Shown here: positions 39,611-49,196 of the stretch, piece by piece
Position numbering within the stretch: position 1 is the stretch's first letter
How the letters are laid out: each line of letters starts with the position of its first letter
NCBI RefSeq assembly: GCF_021032705.1
Contig: NZ_JAHVXI010000003.1
Coordinates: forward strand, 248,001-312,000
Length of the DNA: 64,000 bases
DNA from: Psychroserpens luteolus
Lineage (GTDB): Bacteria; Bacteroidota; Bacteroidia; Flavobacteriales; Flavobacteriaceae
Direction of reading: 5' to 3'
Program-made: the position numbers and the translations under genes
Notes under the pieces: model-generated
Told to the model about the DNA's origin: nothing
Seen by the model: only the letters and a program-made list of their open reading frames with translations
Databases searched by the model: none

Positions 39611-42600
39611 TTATTGTTTAAAATATTGTAGTTGAAATGTACTTTCTAAATAGTTTACTAAAGCTGTTTGTGCTTCCAGTTCTGATTGAATAGCTTCTTT
39701 TATAAGTTGTGTAAACGCTGTGTAATCAATCTCTCCTTCTCTATAAGCAAACAAAGCACCAGTTTTTTGTTCTTTAATAAGTGGTAATACTTCATCCTTA
39801 TAGAACAGCCAAGTTGTTTTCCATTTTTGGTAATTTTCTTTTGCTTGATTAAATTTAGATTGCACTTCCATTTGCTTAAATTGCATATTTGATTCGGCAA
39901 TTTGTCTATCAATTTTTGCAGTTCTAACTTGTGCTTTTGTTGTACCAGATAAAAACGGTATGGAAATACCAGCTTGATAGGTATAAAACCCTGAATTTCC
40001 GTTTACTTTTTGCAAACCACCTTGAAGGTTTAACTTTGGCAAATTTTCAGCTTTGGCAGCTTTAAAGTTTGCTTCTGCTTCTGCGAGTTGAAGTTGAGAA
40101 AAAGTATATAAAGGGTGTGCTTCTAAACTAAAGAATTTTTCACTTAATTCACTTTCTATGATAATTTCATCGGAAACCGTATAAAATTCATCTGAAACCA
40201 ACCACAAGTTTAATTGTTGTAAAGCAATAACATATTCACTTTTTGATTGCAAAAATTTATTCTGAATCTGTAAAACTTGATTTTTAGCCGCTGAATATTC
40301 TAACTTGGAAATAGCTTCCACTTCATAATTTAACTCTACTGCTTTTTCAAAATTGTTATATATAGAATCCAACTCTTTGTACAAATTGTAATTCCTTTTA
40401 CTCTGCATGGCATTTGCCCACGCTTTCTGTACTTCCAATTCTAAATCTAATTCTGAAAGCTGAAACGCTTTTTGGGCTAACTGAATGCGTTGCTCCAGTA
40501 ATTTTCTCTTTGGTGCTATACCAAATACATCAATATTTGATTGACCAACTCCAATAGTGGTGTAAATACCATTTCCGTTATTGATTTCTTCACCTCCCGT
40601 AAAAATTTGAGTAGTACCAAAATCGAAAGCAGTTCCCTTTAATTGTTGTTGCTTATCAATTTCAAACTGTTGTTGTTTTAAACTTGGATAGTTTTCTTTA
40701 GCCAATTTTACAGCTTCTTGCATCGAAATAATTGGTAACGAATCATTTATTTTTTGCGCATTTCCTGTTATTGGCAACAAAAACATAAAAGCTATCATTG
40801 AAGTAACTATAATTACTTTTTTATTTGCTCGAAAATTGAAAGATTTGTTCTCAACCCAATGATATAATATAGGTAAAACAAATAATGTTAATAATGTAGA
40901 GGTTAACAAACCACCAATAACAACGGTTGCTAAAGGTCGTTGTACTTCTGCACCAGCTGATGCTGAAATTGCCATAGGCAAGAAACCCAAAACATCTGTA
41001 AAAGCGGTTAACATGATAGGCCTAATTCTTCGTTTTGTACCTTCTATAATTCTGTCTTTTAGATTGGTAACACCTTCTTCTTTTAATTCATTCAGACCAC
41101 TAATCATTACCAATCCGTTTAATACCGCAACACCAAATAAAACGATAAAACCGACTCCTGCCGAAATACTAAATGGCATATCTCGTAACCATAATGCTAC
41201 GACACCACCAATGGTTGCCATAGGAATTGCTATATAAATCATTAAGGTTTGTGGTAAGGATTTTAAAGCGAAATAAATGAGAATAAAAATGAGTAATAAC
41301 GCAATAGGAACAACGGTTTGCAAACGATTGCTGGCACGTTCTAAATTTTCAAAAGCACCACCATAGCGAATGAAATAACCTGATGGTAGCTCTAATTGTG
41401 CATCTAACTTAGTTTTGATTTCGCCCACCAATGATTTTACATCACGACCTCTTACATTAATCCCTACATAAGTCCTTCTATTGGTATTGTCTCTACTTAT
41501 TTGCATTGGACCACCTTTATAACTTATATCAGCTACTTCGCGAAGCGGAATTTGTTCACCAGAAGGTAAGTTGATAAACAAATTTTGAATATCTGTTATG
41601 TCTTTACGGTTACGAGAACTTAACCTAACTACTAAATCAAACCGCTTTTCACCTTCAAAAATAACACCTGCTGTTCCACCTGCAAATGCGGATTGTACAA
41701 TTTGGTTCAAGGTATTTATTTGAAGTCCATATTGTGCCAATTTATTTCTGTTATACGAAATGGTCATTTGCGGTAAACCTGTTGTAGCTTCGGCTTTCAT
41801 ATCGCCAATACCTTCTGTACCAGCAATAATTTTTGATATTTCTTCTGCTTTTTGAGATAGCACCTCTATATCTTCACCATAAAGTTTAATAGCAATGTCT
41901 TCACGAACACCTTCAAGCAGTTCATTAAATCGCATTTCAATAGGTTGGGTAAATTCATAGTTCACGCCAGGAATTATTTCTACAGCTTCCTTCATTTCTT
42001 CAATGAGTTCGTCTTTTGTTTCAACGGTAGTCCATTCGCTTTTTGGCTTTAGAATTACAAAAACATCAGCCAAATCCATTGGCATTGGATCTGTTGGAAT
42101 TTCGGCAACACCAATTCGACTGACTATTTTTTCAACTTCTGGAAACTTTACTTTTACAATTTGTTCAATTTTTGTAGTGGTTTCAATCGTTTCTGTAAGA
42201 GAACTACCTGGTTTTAAGATGGCGTGAAATGCAATGTCACCTTCATCTAATTGTGGAATAAATTCGCCACCCATTCTCATAAACATAAAGACAGTAACAC
42301 CAAATAGCACGACTGCAATACCAATAATCCATTTTCCTTTTTGCAATGCTTTTACCAATAAAGGTTGATACTTGTCTTCAACCCAATGCACAAATCTATC
42401 TCCATAAGATTTTTTATCGTTTTTTGGTGCTCGTAACACCAATGCAGACATCATTGGCACATACGTCAAACAAAGTACCATTGCACCAATCATTGCAAAA
42501 ATGAAAGTCAATGCCATTGGTTTGAACATTTTGCCTTCAATACCTTCTAATGCTAATATTGGCAGAAAAACAATTAAAATAATCAGTTGACCGAAAAAGG

Positions 42601-43945
42601 CAGCATTCATCATTTTTTTCGAAGCATCTGCTGCAACACCATCACGCTCTTTAGATGTTAACTTCTTTTTCTTTAGGACTTGAGAAGCAATTAGAAAAAC
42701 AGTACTTTCTACAATAATTACAGCACCATCAACAATAATTCCGAAATCTATTGCCCCTAGACTCATTAGGTTAGCCCATACATCAAACACATTCATTAGT
42801 ATGAAGGCAAATAATAAGGATAATGGAATTGTTGAAGCTACTATCAAACCACCTCGCCAATTGCCTAATAAGAAAATAAGAACAAATATCACTATTAATG
42901 CACCTTCAATTAGGTTGGTAGCAACTGTTGAAGTTGTTTCTGCTATTAATTTGCTTCGATCTAATAAAGGCTCGATAATGACTCCTTCTGGGAGCGATTT
43001 TTCAATTTGAGCCATTCGCTCTTTTACATTCTCAATAACATCGTTAGAATTTGCACCTTTAAGCATCATTACCAAACCACCAACTACTTCGCCTTCGCCA
43101 TCTTGAGTTAAAGCGCCATAACGGATAGCAGCACCATATTGTACTGTAGCAATATCGCCAACAGTAATTGGAATATTGTTTGTGTTTTTAACCGTAATCT
43201 TTTTAATATCCTCTAAACTACGTACCAATCCTTCTCCACGAATAAAATTGGCTTGATGGTTCTTTTCAATGTATGCTCCACCTGTGTTTTGATTATTAGC
43301 TTCAAGCGCTTCAAAAACATCGGTAATTGTTAAACCAATAGCTTTTAGTTCATTTGGGTCAACAGCAACTTCATACTGTTTGATTTTTCCACCTATGGCG
43401 TTTACCTCAACTACACCTTCTACCATTGCCATTTGACGTTGGACAATCCAATCTTGCATTGTGCGCAAATCAGTAACCGAATATGTGTCTTTATACTCTG
43501 GTTTTACTTTAAGTGTGTATTGATAAATTTCTCCTAATCCAGAAGAAATAGGCCCCATAACAGGTTCGCCAAAACCACTTGGAATTTGCTCTTTGACTTC
43601 GTTTAGTTTTTCAGCTACTAATTGACGTGGTAGATACGTTCCCATATCATCGTCAAAAACTATAGTAACCACAGATAAGCCAAAGCGAGAAATTGAGCGA
43701 ATTTCTTCAACATTGGGTAAATTGCTCATTGCAACTTCCACAGGATAGGTTACAAATTGTTCAATGTCCTCTGTGCCTAAATTGGGTGCTTGTGTTATGA
43801 CCTGTACTTGGTTGTTGGTAATATCTGGAACAGCATCGATGGGTACTTTTGTCATACTCCAAATACCTGCTCCAACAATGGTAAGCGTTAGCAAGCCAAT
43901 AATGAATTTGTTATTGATTGAAAAATCAATGATTTTATTAATCAT
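39611..43945 (-). CDS. czcA: CzcA/CusA heavy-metal RND pump fused to a TolC-type outer-membrane factor
   Basis: A 1444-residue fusion. Residues 1 to about 1035 form a complete heavy-metal RND transporter (start FSINNKFIIGLL, proton-relay helix with DFGIIVDGAVIIVE, last helix ending ILYHWVENK). Residues about 1041-1064 form a hydrophobic stretch ending in TGNAQ, resembling a signal peptide. Residues about 1065-1444 are a TolC-like protein with two OEP repeats (ISMQEAVKLAKENYPSL start). Inner-membrane pump and outer-membrane channel are thus encoded as one polypeptide, presumably cut by signal peptidase. With CzcB it should export Zn/Cd/Co-type ions across the envelope. Confidence 0.92.
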   Translation of the reverse strand: MINKIIDFSINNKFIIGLLTLTIVGAGIWSMTKVPIDAVPDITNNQVQVITQAPNLGTEDIEQFVTYPVEVAMSNLPNVEEIRSISRFGLSVVTIVFDDDMGTYLPRQLVAEKLNEVKEQIPSGFGEPVMGPISSGLGEIYQYTLKVKPEYKDTYSVTDLRTMQDWIVQRQMAMVEGVVEVNAIGGKIKQYEVAVDPNELKAIGLTITDVFEALEANNQNTGGAYIEKNHQANFIRGEGLVRSLEDIKKITVKNTNNIPITVGDIATVQYGAAIRYGALTQDGEGEVVGGLVMMLKGANSNDVIENVKERMAQIEKSLPEGVIIEPLLDRSKLIAETTSTVATNLIEGALIVIFVLIFLLGNWRGGLIVASTIPLSLLFAFILMNVFDVWANLMSLGAIDFGIIVDGAVIIVESTVFLIASQVLKKKKLTSKERDGVAADASKKMMNAAFFGQLIILIVFLPILALEGIEGKMFKPMALTFIFAMIGAMVLCLTYVPMMSALVLRAPKNDKKSYGDRFVHWVEDKYQPLLVKALQKGKWIIGIAVVLFGVTVFMFMRMGGEFIPQLDEGDIAFHAILKPGSSLTETIETTTKIEQIVKVKFPEVEKIVSRIGVAEIPTDPMPMDLADVFVILKPKSEWTTVETKDELIEEMKEAVEIIPGVNYEFTQPIEMRFNELLEGVREDIAIKLYGEDIEVLSQKAEEISKIIAGTEGIGDMKAEATTGLPQMTISYNRNKLAQYGLQINTLNQIVQSAFAGGTAGVIFEGEKRFDLVVRLSSRNRKDITDIQNLFINLPSGEQIPLREVADISYKGGPMQISRDNTNRRTYVGINVRGRDVKSLVGEIKTKLDAQLELPSGYFIRYGGAFENLERASNRLQTVVPIALLLIFILIYFALKSLPQTLMIYIAIPMATIGGVVALWLRDMPFSISAGVGFIVLFGVAVLNGLVMISGLNELKEEGVTNLKDRIIEGTKRRIRPIMLTAFTDVLGFLPMAISASAGAEVQRPLATVVIGGLLTSTLLTLFVLPILYHWVENKSFNFRANKKVIIVTSMIAFMFLLPITGNAQKINDSLPIISMQEAVKLAKENYPSLKQQQFEIDKQQQLKGTAFDFGTTQIFTGGEEINNGNGIYTTIGVGQSNIDVFGIAPKRKLLEQRIQLAQKAFQLSELDLELEVQKAWANAMQSKRNYNLYKELDSIYNNFEKAVELNYEVEAISKLEYSAAKNQVLQIQNKFLQSKSEYVIALQQLNLWLVSDEFYTVSDEIIIESELSEKFFSLEAHPLYTFSQLQLAEAEANFKAAKAENLPKLNLQGGLQKVNGNSGFYTYQAGISIPFLSGTTKAQVRTAKIDRQIAESNMQFKQMEVQSKFNQAKENYQKWKTTWLFYKDEVLPLIKEQKTGALFAYREGEIDYTAFTQLIKEAIQSELEAQTALVNYLESTFQLQYFKQ

Positions 43946-44067
43946 AGAAAATGTTTTAATTCAGTTAAACTTTTCGTTACAATTCTGATATAGAAAATAG
44001 AATTACACGAAATGAAAAGAACCATATAGGCTCGAAATTGGATATAGTTATCCTTAAAAAAACTGAA

Positions 44068-44463
44068 TTATGCCCTTGGTGGCTGGAAAAGTGATTCCAA
44101 ATATCTGGAAGTGAAGTTTACGTTATGTAAATTGTATTGTTTTTTCTCTTCAAAATTTACACTATTGTTTAAAGCCAAATTATTGTTCGCAATAATTAAT
44201 ACCAAAGGGTGACAACATTGATTATGGGAATGGACTGGTGTATTTTCCTTCTCTGGGTTATGATGATGCTCTTTATTTTTCGCATCATTGTCAATGTAAT
44301 CTTCAACTACATATTCAAGGAAAGAGTCTCCATAAGCTTTATGGTCTTGATAATGGGTAATAACACTTGAAATTTCTTTAATTGGACCACAAAAGTCCAT
44401 ATCTATGCTTATCCCTTGAAAAAAGAATAAAATAGACATTGATATGGAAAAGAATATTTTCAT
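44068..44463 (-). CDS. Small exported His/Cys-rich protein, HYC/CC/PP-like
   Basis: A 131-residue protein with an N-terminal hydrophobic signal, an FCG motif near residue 24, a His-rich middle (KEHHHNPEK, VHSHNQCCHP) and a C-terminal LFQPPRA. It shares the layout of the exported HYC_CC_PP family seen at 58411-58824, although the HYC triplet is altered. It lies 122 bp upstream of the czcA fusion. A periplasmic metal-binding accessory is a reasonable guess. Confidence 0.72.
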   Translation of the reverse strand: MKIFFSISMSILFFFQGISIDMDFCGPIKEISSVITHYQDHKAYGDSFLEYVVEDYIDNDAKNKEHHHNPEKENTPVHSHNQCCHPLVLIIANNNLALNNSVNFEEKKQYNLHNVNFTSRYLESLFQPPRA

Positions 44464-44473
44464 ATAATAAAGA

Positions 44474-44481
44474 CAAATATA
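44474..44481 (-). promoter_or_regulatory. Probable -7 box for the czc operon
   Basis: On the minus strand TATATTTG fits TAnnTTTG and ends 11 bp before the ATG of the HYC/CC-like gene at 44463. A well-spaced -33 TTG is not evident. Confidence 0.45.
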
Positions 44482-44537
44482 TAAATTATTTAATGCAATG
44501 GTTGTGCAAATAAAATGAGCATATAGCTTTTTTTAAT

Positions 44538-44565
44538 AGAAGAGCCTTTTTAAAAAGGCTCTTCT
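44538..44565 (-). terminator. Terminator hairpin after the HMA lipoprotein gene
   Basis: A perfect 28-bp palindrome with 14-nt arms (AGAAGAGCCTTTTT and its complement). It sits 10 bp after the HMA gene stop and before the czc operon promoter. It lacks a strong trailing U-tract, but its position and stem suit a terminator insulating the two units. Confidence 0.6.
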
Positions 44566-44575
44566 TTGTTTAATA

Positions 44576-45016
44576 TTAATGATCATGATCTGAATGATCT
44601 TCTTCTTTTTCCTCACCAGATTGATTCATTGCCATTTCGTGGTCGTATTGACAACATCCAGGTAAATCTTTATAGGCATCTTCACTTCCTGCAACTTTTT
44701 CGGTATCGTAACCTGAAGCTGCTATTGCCTTATGAATTGCCATTACATCTGTTTTGGTATCATCAAAAGAAACATCAATCTTCTTTTTATCGACATCCCA
44801 ATTGGCAGTTGCAACACCATCTACACCATTGGCCGCTTTTTCAATGGTACTTTTACACATGCCACAATTACCTCTTACTCCAAAAGATAGGTTTGTCATT
44901 ACCATTTCTTTGGACATTTCAGTAGTTGATGATTCTGTTTCTTTTTTGGTTTCGTTTTTACAACTTGTTAAACCTAATGCTACTACTACAGCTGCACTTA
45001 AAATTACTTTCTTCAT
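44576..45016 (-). CDS. HMA-domain lipoprotein with His/Cys-rich tail
   Basis: A 146-residue lipoprotein (lipobox LTSC, Cys19). Its HMA fold has the metal-binding GNCGMCKSTIE (Cys51, Cys54). A second Cys pair (PGCCQYDHEM) and a tail of His/Asp/Glu (EEKEEDHSDHDH) follow. Being lipid-anchored, it should bind Cu or Zn in the periplasm, like a mercury-scavenger or copper-chaperone protein. A terminator separates it from the czc operon. Confidence 0.87.
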   Translation of the reverse strand: MKKVILSAAVVVALGLTSCKNETKKETESSTTEMSKEMVMTNLSFGVRGNCGMCKSTIEKAANGVDGVATANWDVDKKKIDVSFDDTKTDVMAIHKAIAASGYDTEKVAGSEDAYKDLPGCCQYDHEMAMNQSGEEKEEDHSDHDH

Positions 45017-45092
45017 TGTTTTAAAATTTAATTAATATATTGAGTTTAATTCTTCACAGGTAAGTGTTACATTATTCATAGACGATTATTAA

Positions 45093-46073
45093 TTACTCTT
45101 GTTTGTTTCTCAACTGAGCAAAATAGTAATATCCACTTGTAGTTAAATCTTTGATATCTAAACGTTTAAATTCATCAGACAAATCTTCTACCTTAAGCGT
45201 ATTATCGCTCAGAACTGATTTTTGGTATTTGATTTCAAAATCATTTGCTTTTAATAACTGTAAATGGGTGGACAAGGGTTCTCGATTTATTAAGCTTATT
45301 CCACCAGTAATTATTTTCCATTCCAATTTACTGAGTGTCCAATGCCCATTCCATAATTTAGTTCTATTTAAACATGTAAAATCAATGGTATGCGACATAC
45401 AACCTCCACTTTTCAGCCACTGGTTCATAGTTTTGTAATCATAAGGTAAATCGTGTAAATGTTGCAAAACAGTATGAGAAAAAATATAATCTACTGTATT
45501 GTTTTCAATAATATCTCTACTATTCCAAGGGATTATAGAATGAATATAAACATTGTTCAAGTTTTCGGGATCTAATAATTCCAGGCGAATCGCATTAAGT
45601 CTCTCCTCTGCTAAACACTCTGACAAATATTCTTCGGTTAGAATATTCGAAGGAAAATCCATTTGCATCAAATCGTTGTTTTCGTCTTCATTTATCTCAA
45701 TAGCCTGAGTCTTATCTCTATTTTTAAAAAAAATAACCAATTCATCAAAAACCCTAATGTTAGTTTCTACATTCCAAAATTGAGTTTTCTCTAATGCATA
45801 ATACTTATGCGAGCCAGATATTAATGCTGCTAACCCTACACCTAAAGAATCTCCGGGTCCAATTTCTACAACAACTTTTGGTGTTTCGTTGCTAACCCTT
45901 GACCAATTCTTTAGATGTTTCATCCAAATTCTATAGCAGTATAAACTACTACTACCTGCAACATTATCTTTTCTTAGTAATCTTCTGGCTACTGAAGAAT
46001 TGGTCAATAATAATTTGTAAAGAAATCTCGCTTTACCTCTTGCAAAGCCCCAGAATAAGTATATTATTTTCAT
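45093..46073 (-). CDS. Class I SAM-dependent methyltransferase-like protein
   Basis: A 326-residue protein with a basic, partly hydrophobic N-terminus (about 1-50), then a Rossmann methyltransferase core: the SAM-binding motif VVEIGPGDSLG near 85-95, an acidic end of strand 2, and VDYIFSHTVLQHLHD as a post-motif II helix. The C-terminal region is unassigned. It is not an ArsM or a thiopurine-type enzyme that I can recognise, so its substrate is unknown. It is 45 bp downstream of cusB on the same strand but has no evident metal motif; probably a passenger gene. Confidence 0.75.
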   Translation of the reverse strand: MKIIYLFWGFARGKARFLYKLLLTNSSVARRLLRKDNVAGSSSLYCYRIWMKHLKNWSRVSNETPKVVVEIGPGDSLGVGLAALISGSHKYYALEKTQFWNVETNIRVFDELVIFFKNRDKTQAIEINEDENNDLMQMDFPSNILTEEYLSECLAEERLNAIRLELLDPENLNNVYIHSIIPWNSRDIIENNTVDYIFSHTVLQHLHDLPYDYKTMNQWLKSGGCMSHTIDFTCLNRTKLWNGHWTLSKLEWKIITGGISLINREPLSTHLQLLKANDFEIKYQKSVLSDNTLKVEDLSDEFKRLDIKDLTTSGYYYFAQLRNKQE

Positions 46074-46118
46074 GATATTCTAATTATTTGTTAATTAATT
46101 GTTTAATTTTAGTTGCAT

Positions 46119-47891
46119 CTATTCAATAATTTCTTTCACACTACCACACTTCAGCATAGCTTTACCAAAGTATGGATTTAACACTTTCTCCTCTTTACTC
46201 AACCAATAAGCACCATTGTTATTATCTGCCATTGGACAAAACTCTACATACACTTTTTCCTTAACACCAAACAGTTGTACAGCATTTATTAAGTGTGATG
46301 ATAAATGCTTGAAATGGTCTCTTTGAGCCTTTATATCAGAGGTTTTAGAAATAGATGTCGCAGAAGATTGTATTTCTTTTACTAATGACATCCAATGTAT
46401 ATGAGCATTATTGTCTGATAATAATTTCATATCCACTTTACTTAAATTGTTAAATAAACTTGTTGCACTAACTGAAGTATTTTTTGAATTTTCTTGAACT
46501 AAAGCATCTTTTAAATTGATGTAATCATTGTAAACAACTTTTAATTGTTCTTGAAATTTCTCTGATACTGTCAATCTCTGGTTCATATTAGTATGGTCAC
46601 TTTCTTTTTTTGATGCATTATTATCCATTCCTAAATGTTCTTCGTGACCTGTCATTACTTTACCACCTTCCTTATTCATCATTGATTTTTTACCTTGTAA
46701 TTGAGCTGCCGCATCAACCGTAAATGTTCCGTTAGTTACGATTTCATTGCCAACAAATAATCCTTCTAAAACTTCATATTCATTACCAATTTGATTGCCT
46801 AAAACAACTTCACGCATTTCAAAAATAGTTTGGTCTGGATTGGTTTTTAAATACACAACAGAACGCTCACCTGTCCAAAGTACAGCAGATGCAGGAATTG
46901 TTAATACCTCATCATTATTACTTGAAACTCGTTCAATATTTGCGGACACAAACATTCCAGGTTTGAATACATCATTTTTATTAGTAAGCACCACACGTAA
47001 GGTTACTGTTCTTGTTTTGGTATTTAATATTGGGTCAATGAAATCTACTTTCCCTTTAAATTCCTTATTAGCATAAGCGTTTGTAGTCACTAAAACTTCT
47101 TGTCCCTTTTTAAATAAATCGATTTGATTTTCATAGACATCAAAATTTGCCCAAACCGTATTGAGGTTTGCAATTTTAAGCAATGGTTGACCTTGTTTAA
47201 TGTAATCGCCTTGTTCTACTAATTTTTCGGTAACTGTTCCTGAAACCGTAGCATAGACTGGAAAGTTTTCTTTTACTTTTCCAGTTTCTTCAACCTGATT
47301 GATTTGACTTTCGGAAAGTTTCCACAACTTCAATTTACTACGAACCGCCTTGTATAATGCAGGTTGCGATTCCTTTAAAGATGAAGCTGTAATCAATTCT
47401 TGTTGTGCTGCATACAATTCTGGCGAATAAATGGTTGCTAATAATTGACCTATTTTTACTTCTTCACCTGTAAAACTGACATTCAATCGTTCTATTCTAC
47501 CCGAAAAGTAACTGACTTGTACTGCGTTTGCTTCTTCATTTTCAGCAATTTTACCTGATAATTTAATCGTGTTGCCTTCAATATTTCCTTTGCCAACAAC
47601 AGTTGTTTGAATATTGGCTAATGCCATCGCATTTTCAGTTAACTTGAATTGGTCTGCCAACAAACCATCTGCACTACTTTCTGCAGGAATTAAATCCATA
47701 CCACAAATAGGACAATCACCTGGTTCTGGTTGCATAATTTGTGGATGCATAGAACACGTCCATATTTGATTGGTTTCTGTTGTTTCCATATGATTGTGCT
47801 CTGTACTTTCATTGGACGAACTTCCAAATAGCAACCAACCCAAGAGTAAACCAATTGCTAATATTCCTATGTAAATGATATATTTTTTCAT
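46119..47891 (-). CDS. cusB: CusB-type RND adaptor with N-terminal metal-binding domain and C-terminal DUF3347
   Basis: A 590-residue membrane-fusion protein anchored by an N-terminal helix (4-23). Residues 44-70 are a heavy-metal-binding domain (WTCSMHP then CPICGMD). The central region is a CusB adaptor (IYSPELYAAQQEL, EKLVEQGDYIKQG, TIPASAVLWTG). The C-terminal about 140 residues match DUF3347, with FCPMADNNNGAYWLS and LKCG. Its CusA/CusC partners are encoded upstream in the same directional cluster, five genes away. Copper/silver specificity is inferred from context. Confidence 0.92.
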   Translation of the reverse strand: MKKYIIYIGILAIGLLLGWLLFGSSSNESTEHNHMETTETNQIWTCSMHPQIMQPEPGDCPICGMDLIPAESSADGLLADQFKLTENAMALANIQTTVVGKGNIEGNTIKLSGKIAENEEANAVQVSYFSGRIERLNVSFTGEEVKIGQLLATIYSPELYAAQQELITASSLKESQPALYKAVRSKLKLWKLSESQINQVEETGKVKENFPVYATVSGTVTEKLVEQGDYIKQGQPLLKIANLNTVWANFDVYENQIDLFKKGQEVLVTTNAYANKEFKGKVDFIDPILNTKTRTVTLRVVLTNKNDVFKPGMFVSANIERVSSNNDEVLTIPASAVLWTGERSVVYLKTNPDQTIFEMREVVLGNQIGNEYEVLEGLFVGNEIVTNGTFTVDAAAQLQGKKSMMNKEGGKVMTGHEEHLGMDNNASKKESDHTNMNQRLTVSEKFQEQLKVVYNDYINLKDALVQENSKNTSVSATSLFNNLSKVDMKLLSDNNAHIHWMSLVKEIQSSATSISKTSDIKAQRDHFKHLSSHLINAVQLFGVKEKVYVEFCPMADNNNGAYWLSKEEKVLNPYFGKAMLKCGSVKEIIE

Positions 47892-47893
47892 CT

Positions 47894-48607
47894 TTAATTA
47901 TTTTTTCTACTTTTTAATAATTTTCTAATTGATGGGGATGATGTGTACCATAGTAAAAAGCCACTCAAAACAGTAATTAAACCTAATAGAGAAAAGGCTC
48001 TTAATACTATTGTATTAAAATTGTCTCTCCCTTCGTAATCCATTGTATGTGTCATCCATAAAAAATCGAACCAACGCCAACTCCGATGTCTTACTGTTTG
48101 AAATTTTCCATCTTTTACGGACACATAAGCTTTTAATGTTTCGTCAGATTTGTAAGAAATCACATAAGCTGGTAATAAACGTTCTCTGTATTCGTGGTGT
48201 TTACCTACTTCATTAATTTGCTCTATATTTTCAGCAACCAAACCATCTTTCATATAATTTTTGGCGATATAAAGTGCTTCATCTTTTGTGATGCTATTCT
48301 TTGGGCTTCCATCAATAGCACTGTATAATTGTTTTTTATTTACCCAATAGTAAGGCGAATTATTAATGTCTCTCAACTCAATAGTATTGATACCTTGAGA
48401 AACATTAAGTTGTGATGGACTAATGAGGTCTTTAAATGCTTTAGGCTGATAATCTAAATTTTTAAAATGGTCTCCGTGAATTTCATCAATATCTGTCCAA
48501 CTAAAATACAGACCACTAATAGTCCAAAACAAAAATTGTATTCCTAAAAACAACCCTAAATAGCGGTGTGTTTTTCTGATTTTTAGTGCTGTGTGCCTAT
48601 TTACCAT
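47894..48607 (-). CDS. PepSY-domain membrane protein
   Basis: A 237-residue protein with an N-terminal helix (YLGLFLGIQFLFWTISGLYF), a periplasmic PepSY-type region (ITKDEALYIAKNYM) and a C-terminal helix (FSLLGLITVLSGFLLWY). Such short PepSY-associated proteins occur in copper clusters and in iron-reductase contexts, with unclear roles. It touches the DUF2911 gene (no gap) and cusB (2 bp), so the three are one operon. Confidence 0.83.
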   Translation of the reverse strand: MVNRHTALKIRKTHRYLGLFLGIQFLFWTISGLYFSWTDIDEIHGDHFKNLDYQPKAFKDLISPSQLNVSQGINTIELRDINNSPYYWVNKKQLYSAIDGSPKNSITKDEALYIAKNYMKDGLVAENIEQINEVGKHHEYRERLLPAYVISYKSDETLKAYVSVKDGKFQTVRHRSWRWFDFLWMTHTMDYEGRDNFNTIVLRAFSLLGLITVLSGFLLWYTSSPSIRKLLKSRKNN

Positions 48608-49192
48608 CTATTGCTCTACTTTAAAATTGAAATCAATTGATACTTTTTCCCAAGACAGACTTATTTTCCCTTCGGCGTTATCAACTTTGCTGACTTTGTA
48701 TTCTAAATGTTCCTTTATTTCTTCAGAAAAATTAGGTTTTACTTTAAACCGAATTACATCATCTTTTTCATCATATTCATCTTTACCGTGTTGCTCCCAA
48801 TTAGAGTTAAATATGACTGTCCATTCATCTTTTGAAGGAATTGTAAAGAATCCGTATTTACCCGCTGGAAGTGTTTTACCTTTAATTTGTAAATTCTTAT
48901 TGGTCTCTATCCAAGTAGTCATATGTGCTCCTGATTGCCATACTTGGTCGTATGCCAATAAACCGCCAAAAATTATTCTACCCCTAACTCCAGGTGATGA
49001 ATAGTCTATGTGAATATGTGCATCACCTACCATTGCCATTGCAGATGTATGAGGGCTTAAAACTTTCTTTTTATTCTTCTCAGCATCCACCTCCATAGTT
49101 TCTTGGTGGTTATGTTCTTCTTTATTACTATTTACGTTTTTACAACTTTTGAGCAGAATTCCAGCAAATAGTATTATGAATATGATTTTCAT
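48608..49192 (-). CDS. DUF2911 lipoprotein in the copper cluster
   Basis: A 194-residue lipoprotein (lipid Cys17 in LLKSC). The mature part is a lone DUF2911 domain: IHIDYSSPGVRGR, SGAHMTTWIET, LPAGKYGFFTIPS, and the C-terminal LSWEKVSIDF. An early segment contains several His and Met (HNHQETME, AMAMVGDAHIH) that could bind copper. It lies between copB (4 bp) and the PepSY gene (0 bp). Confidence 0.83.
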   Translation of the reverse strand: MKIIFIILFAGILLKSCKNVNSNKEEHNHQETMEVDAEKNKKKVLSPHTSAMAMVGDAHIHIDYSSPGVRGRIIFGGLLAYDQVWQSGAHMTTWIETNKNLQIKGKTLPAGKYGFFTIPSKDEWTVIFNSNWEQHGKDEYDEKDDVIRFKVKPNFSEEIKEHLEYKVSKVDNAEGKISLSWEKVSIDFNFKVEQ

Positions 49193-49196
49193 AGAT

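Noticed and set aside
44566-45035. Plus-strand open frames over the HMA lipoprotein gene
   Set aside because: Antisense shadows of the HMA gene; no protein-like pattern or ribosome-binding context, and all other island genes read minus.
45093-46073. DNA methyltransferase of a restriction-modification system
   Set aside because: The protein lacks the DPPY/NPPY or PCQ catalytic motifs of DNA methyltransferases and has no target-recognition domain or neighbouring nuclease.
48591-49004. 137-codon plus-strand frame across the DUF2911/PepSY junction
   Set aside because: Antisense to two well-supported genes; no recognisable motif.
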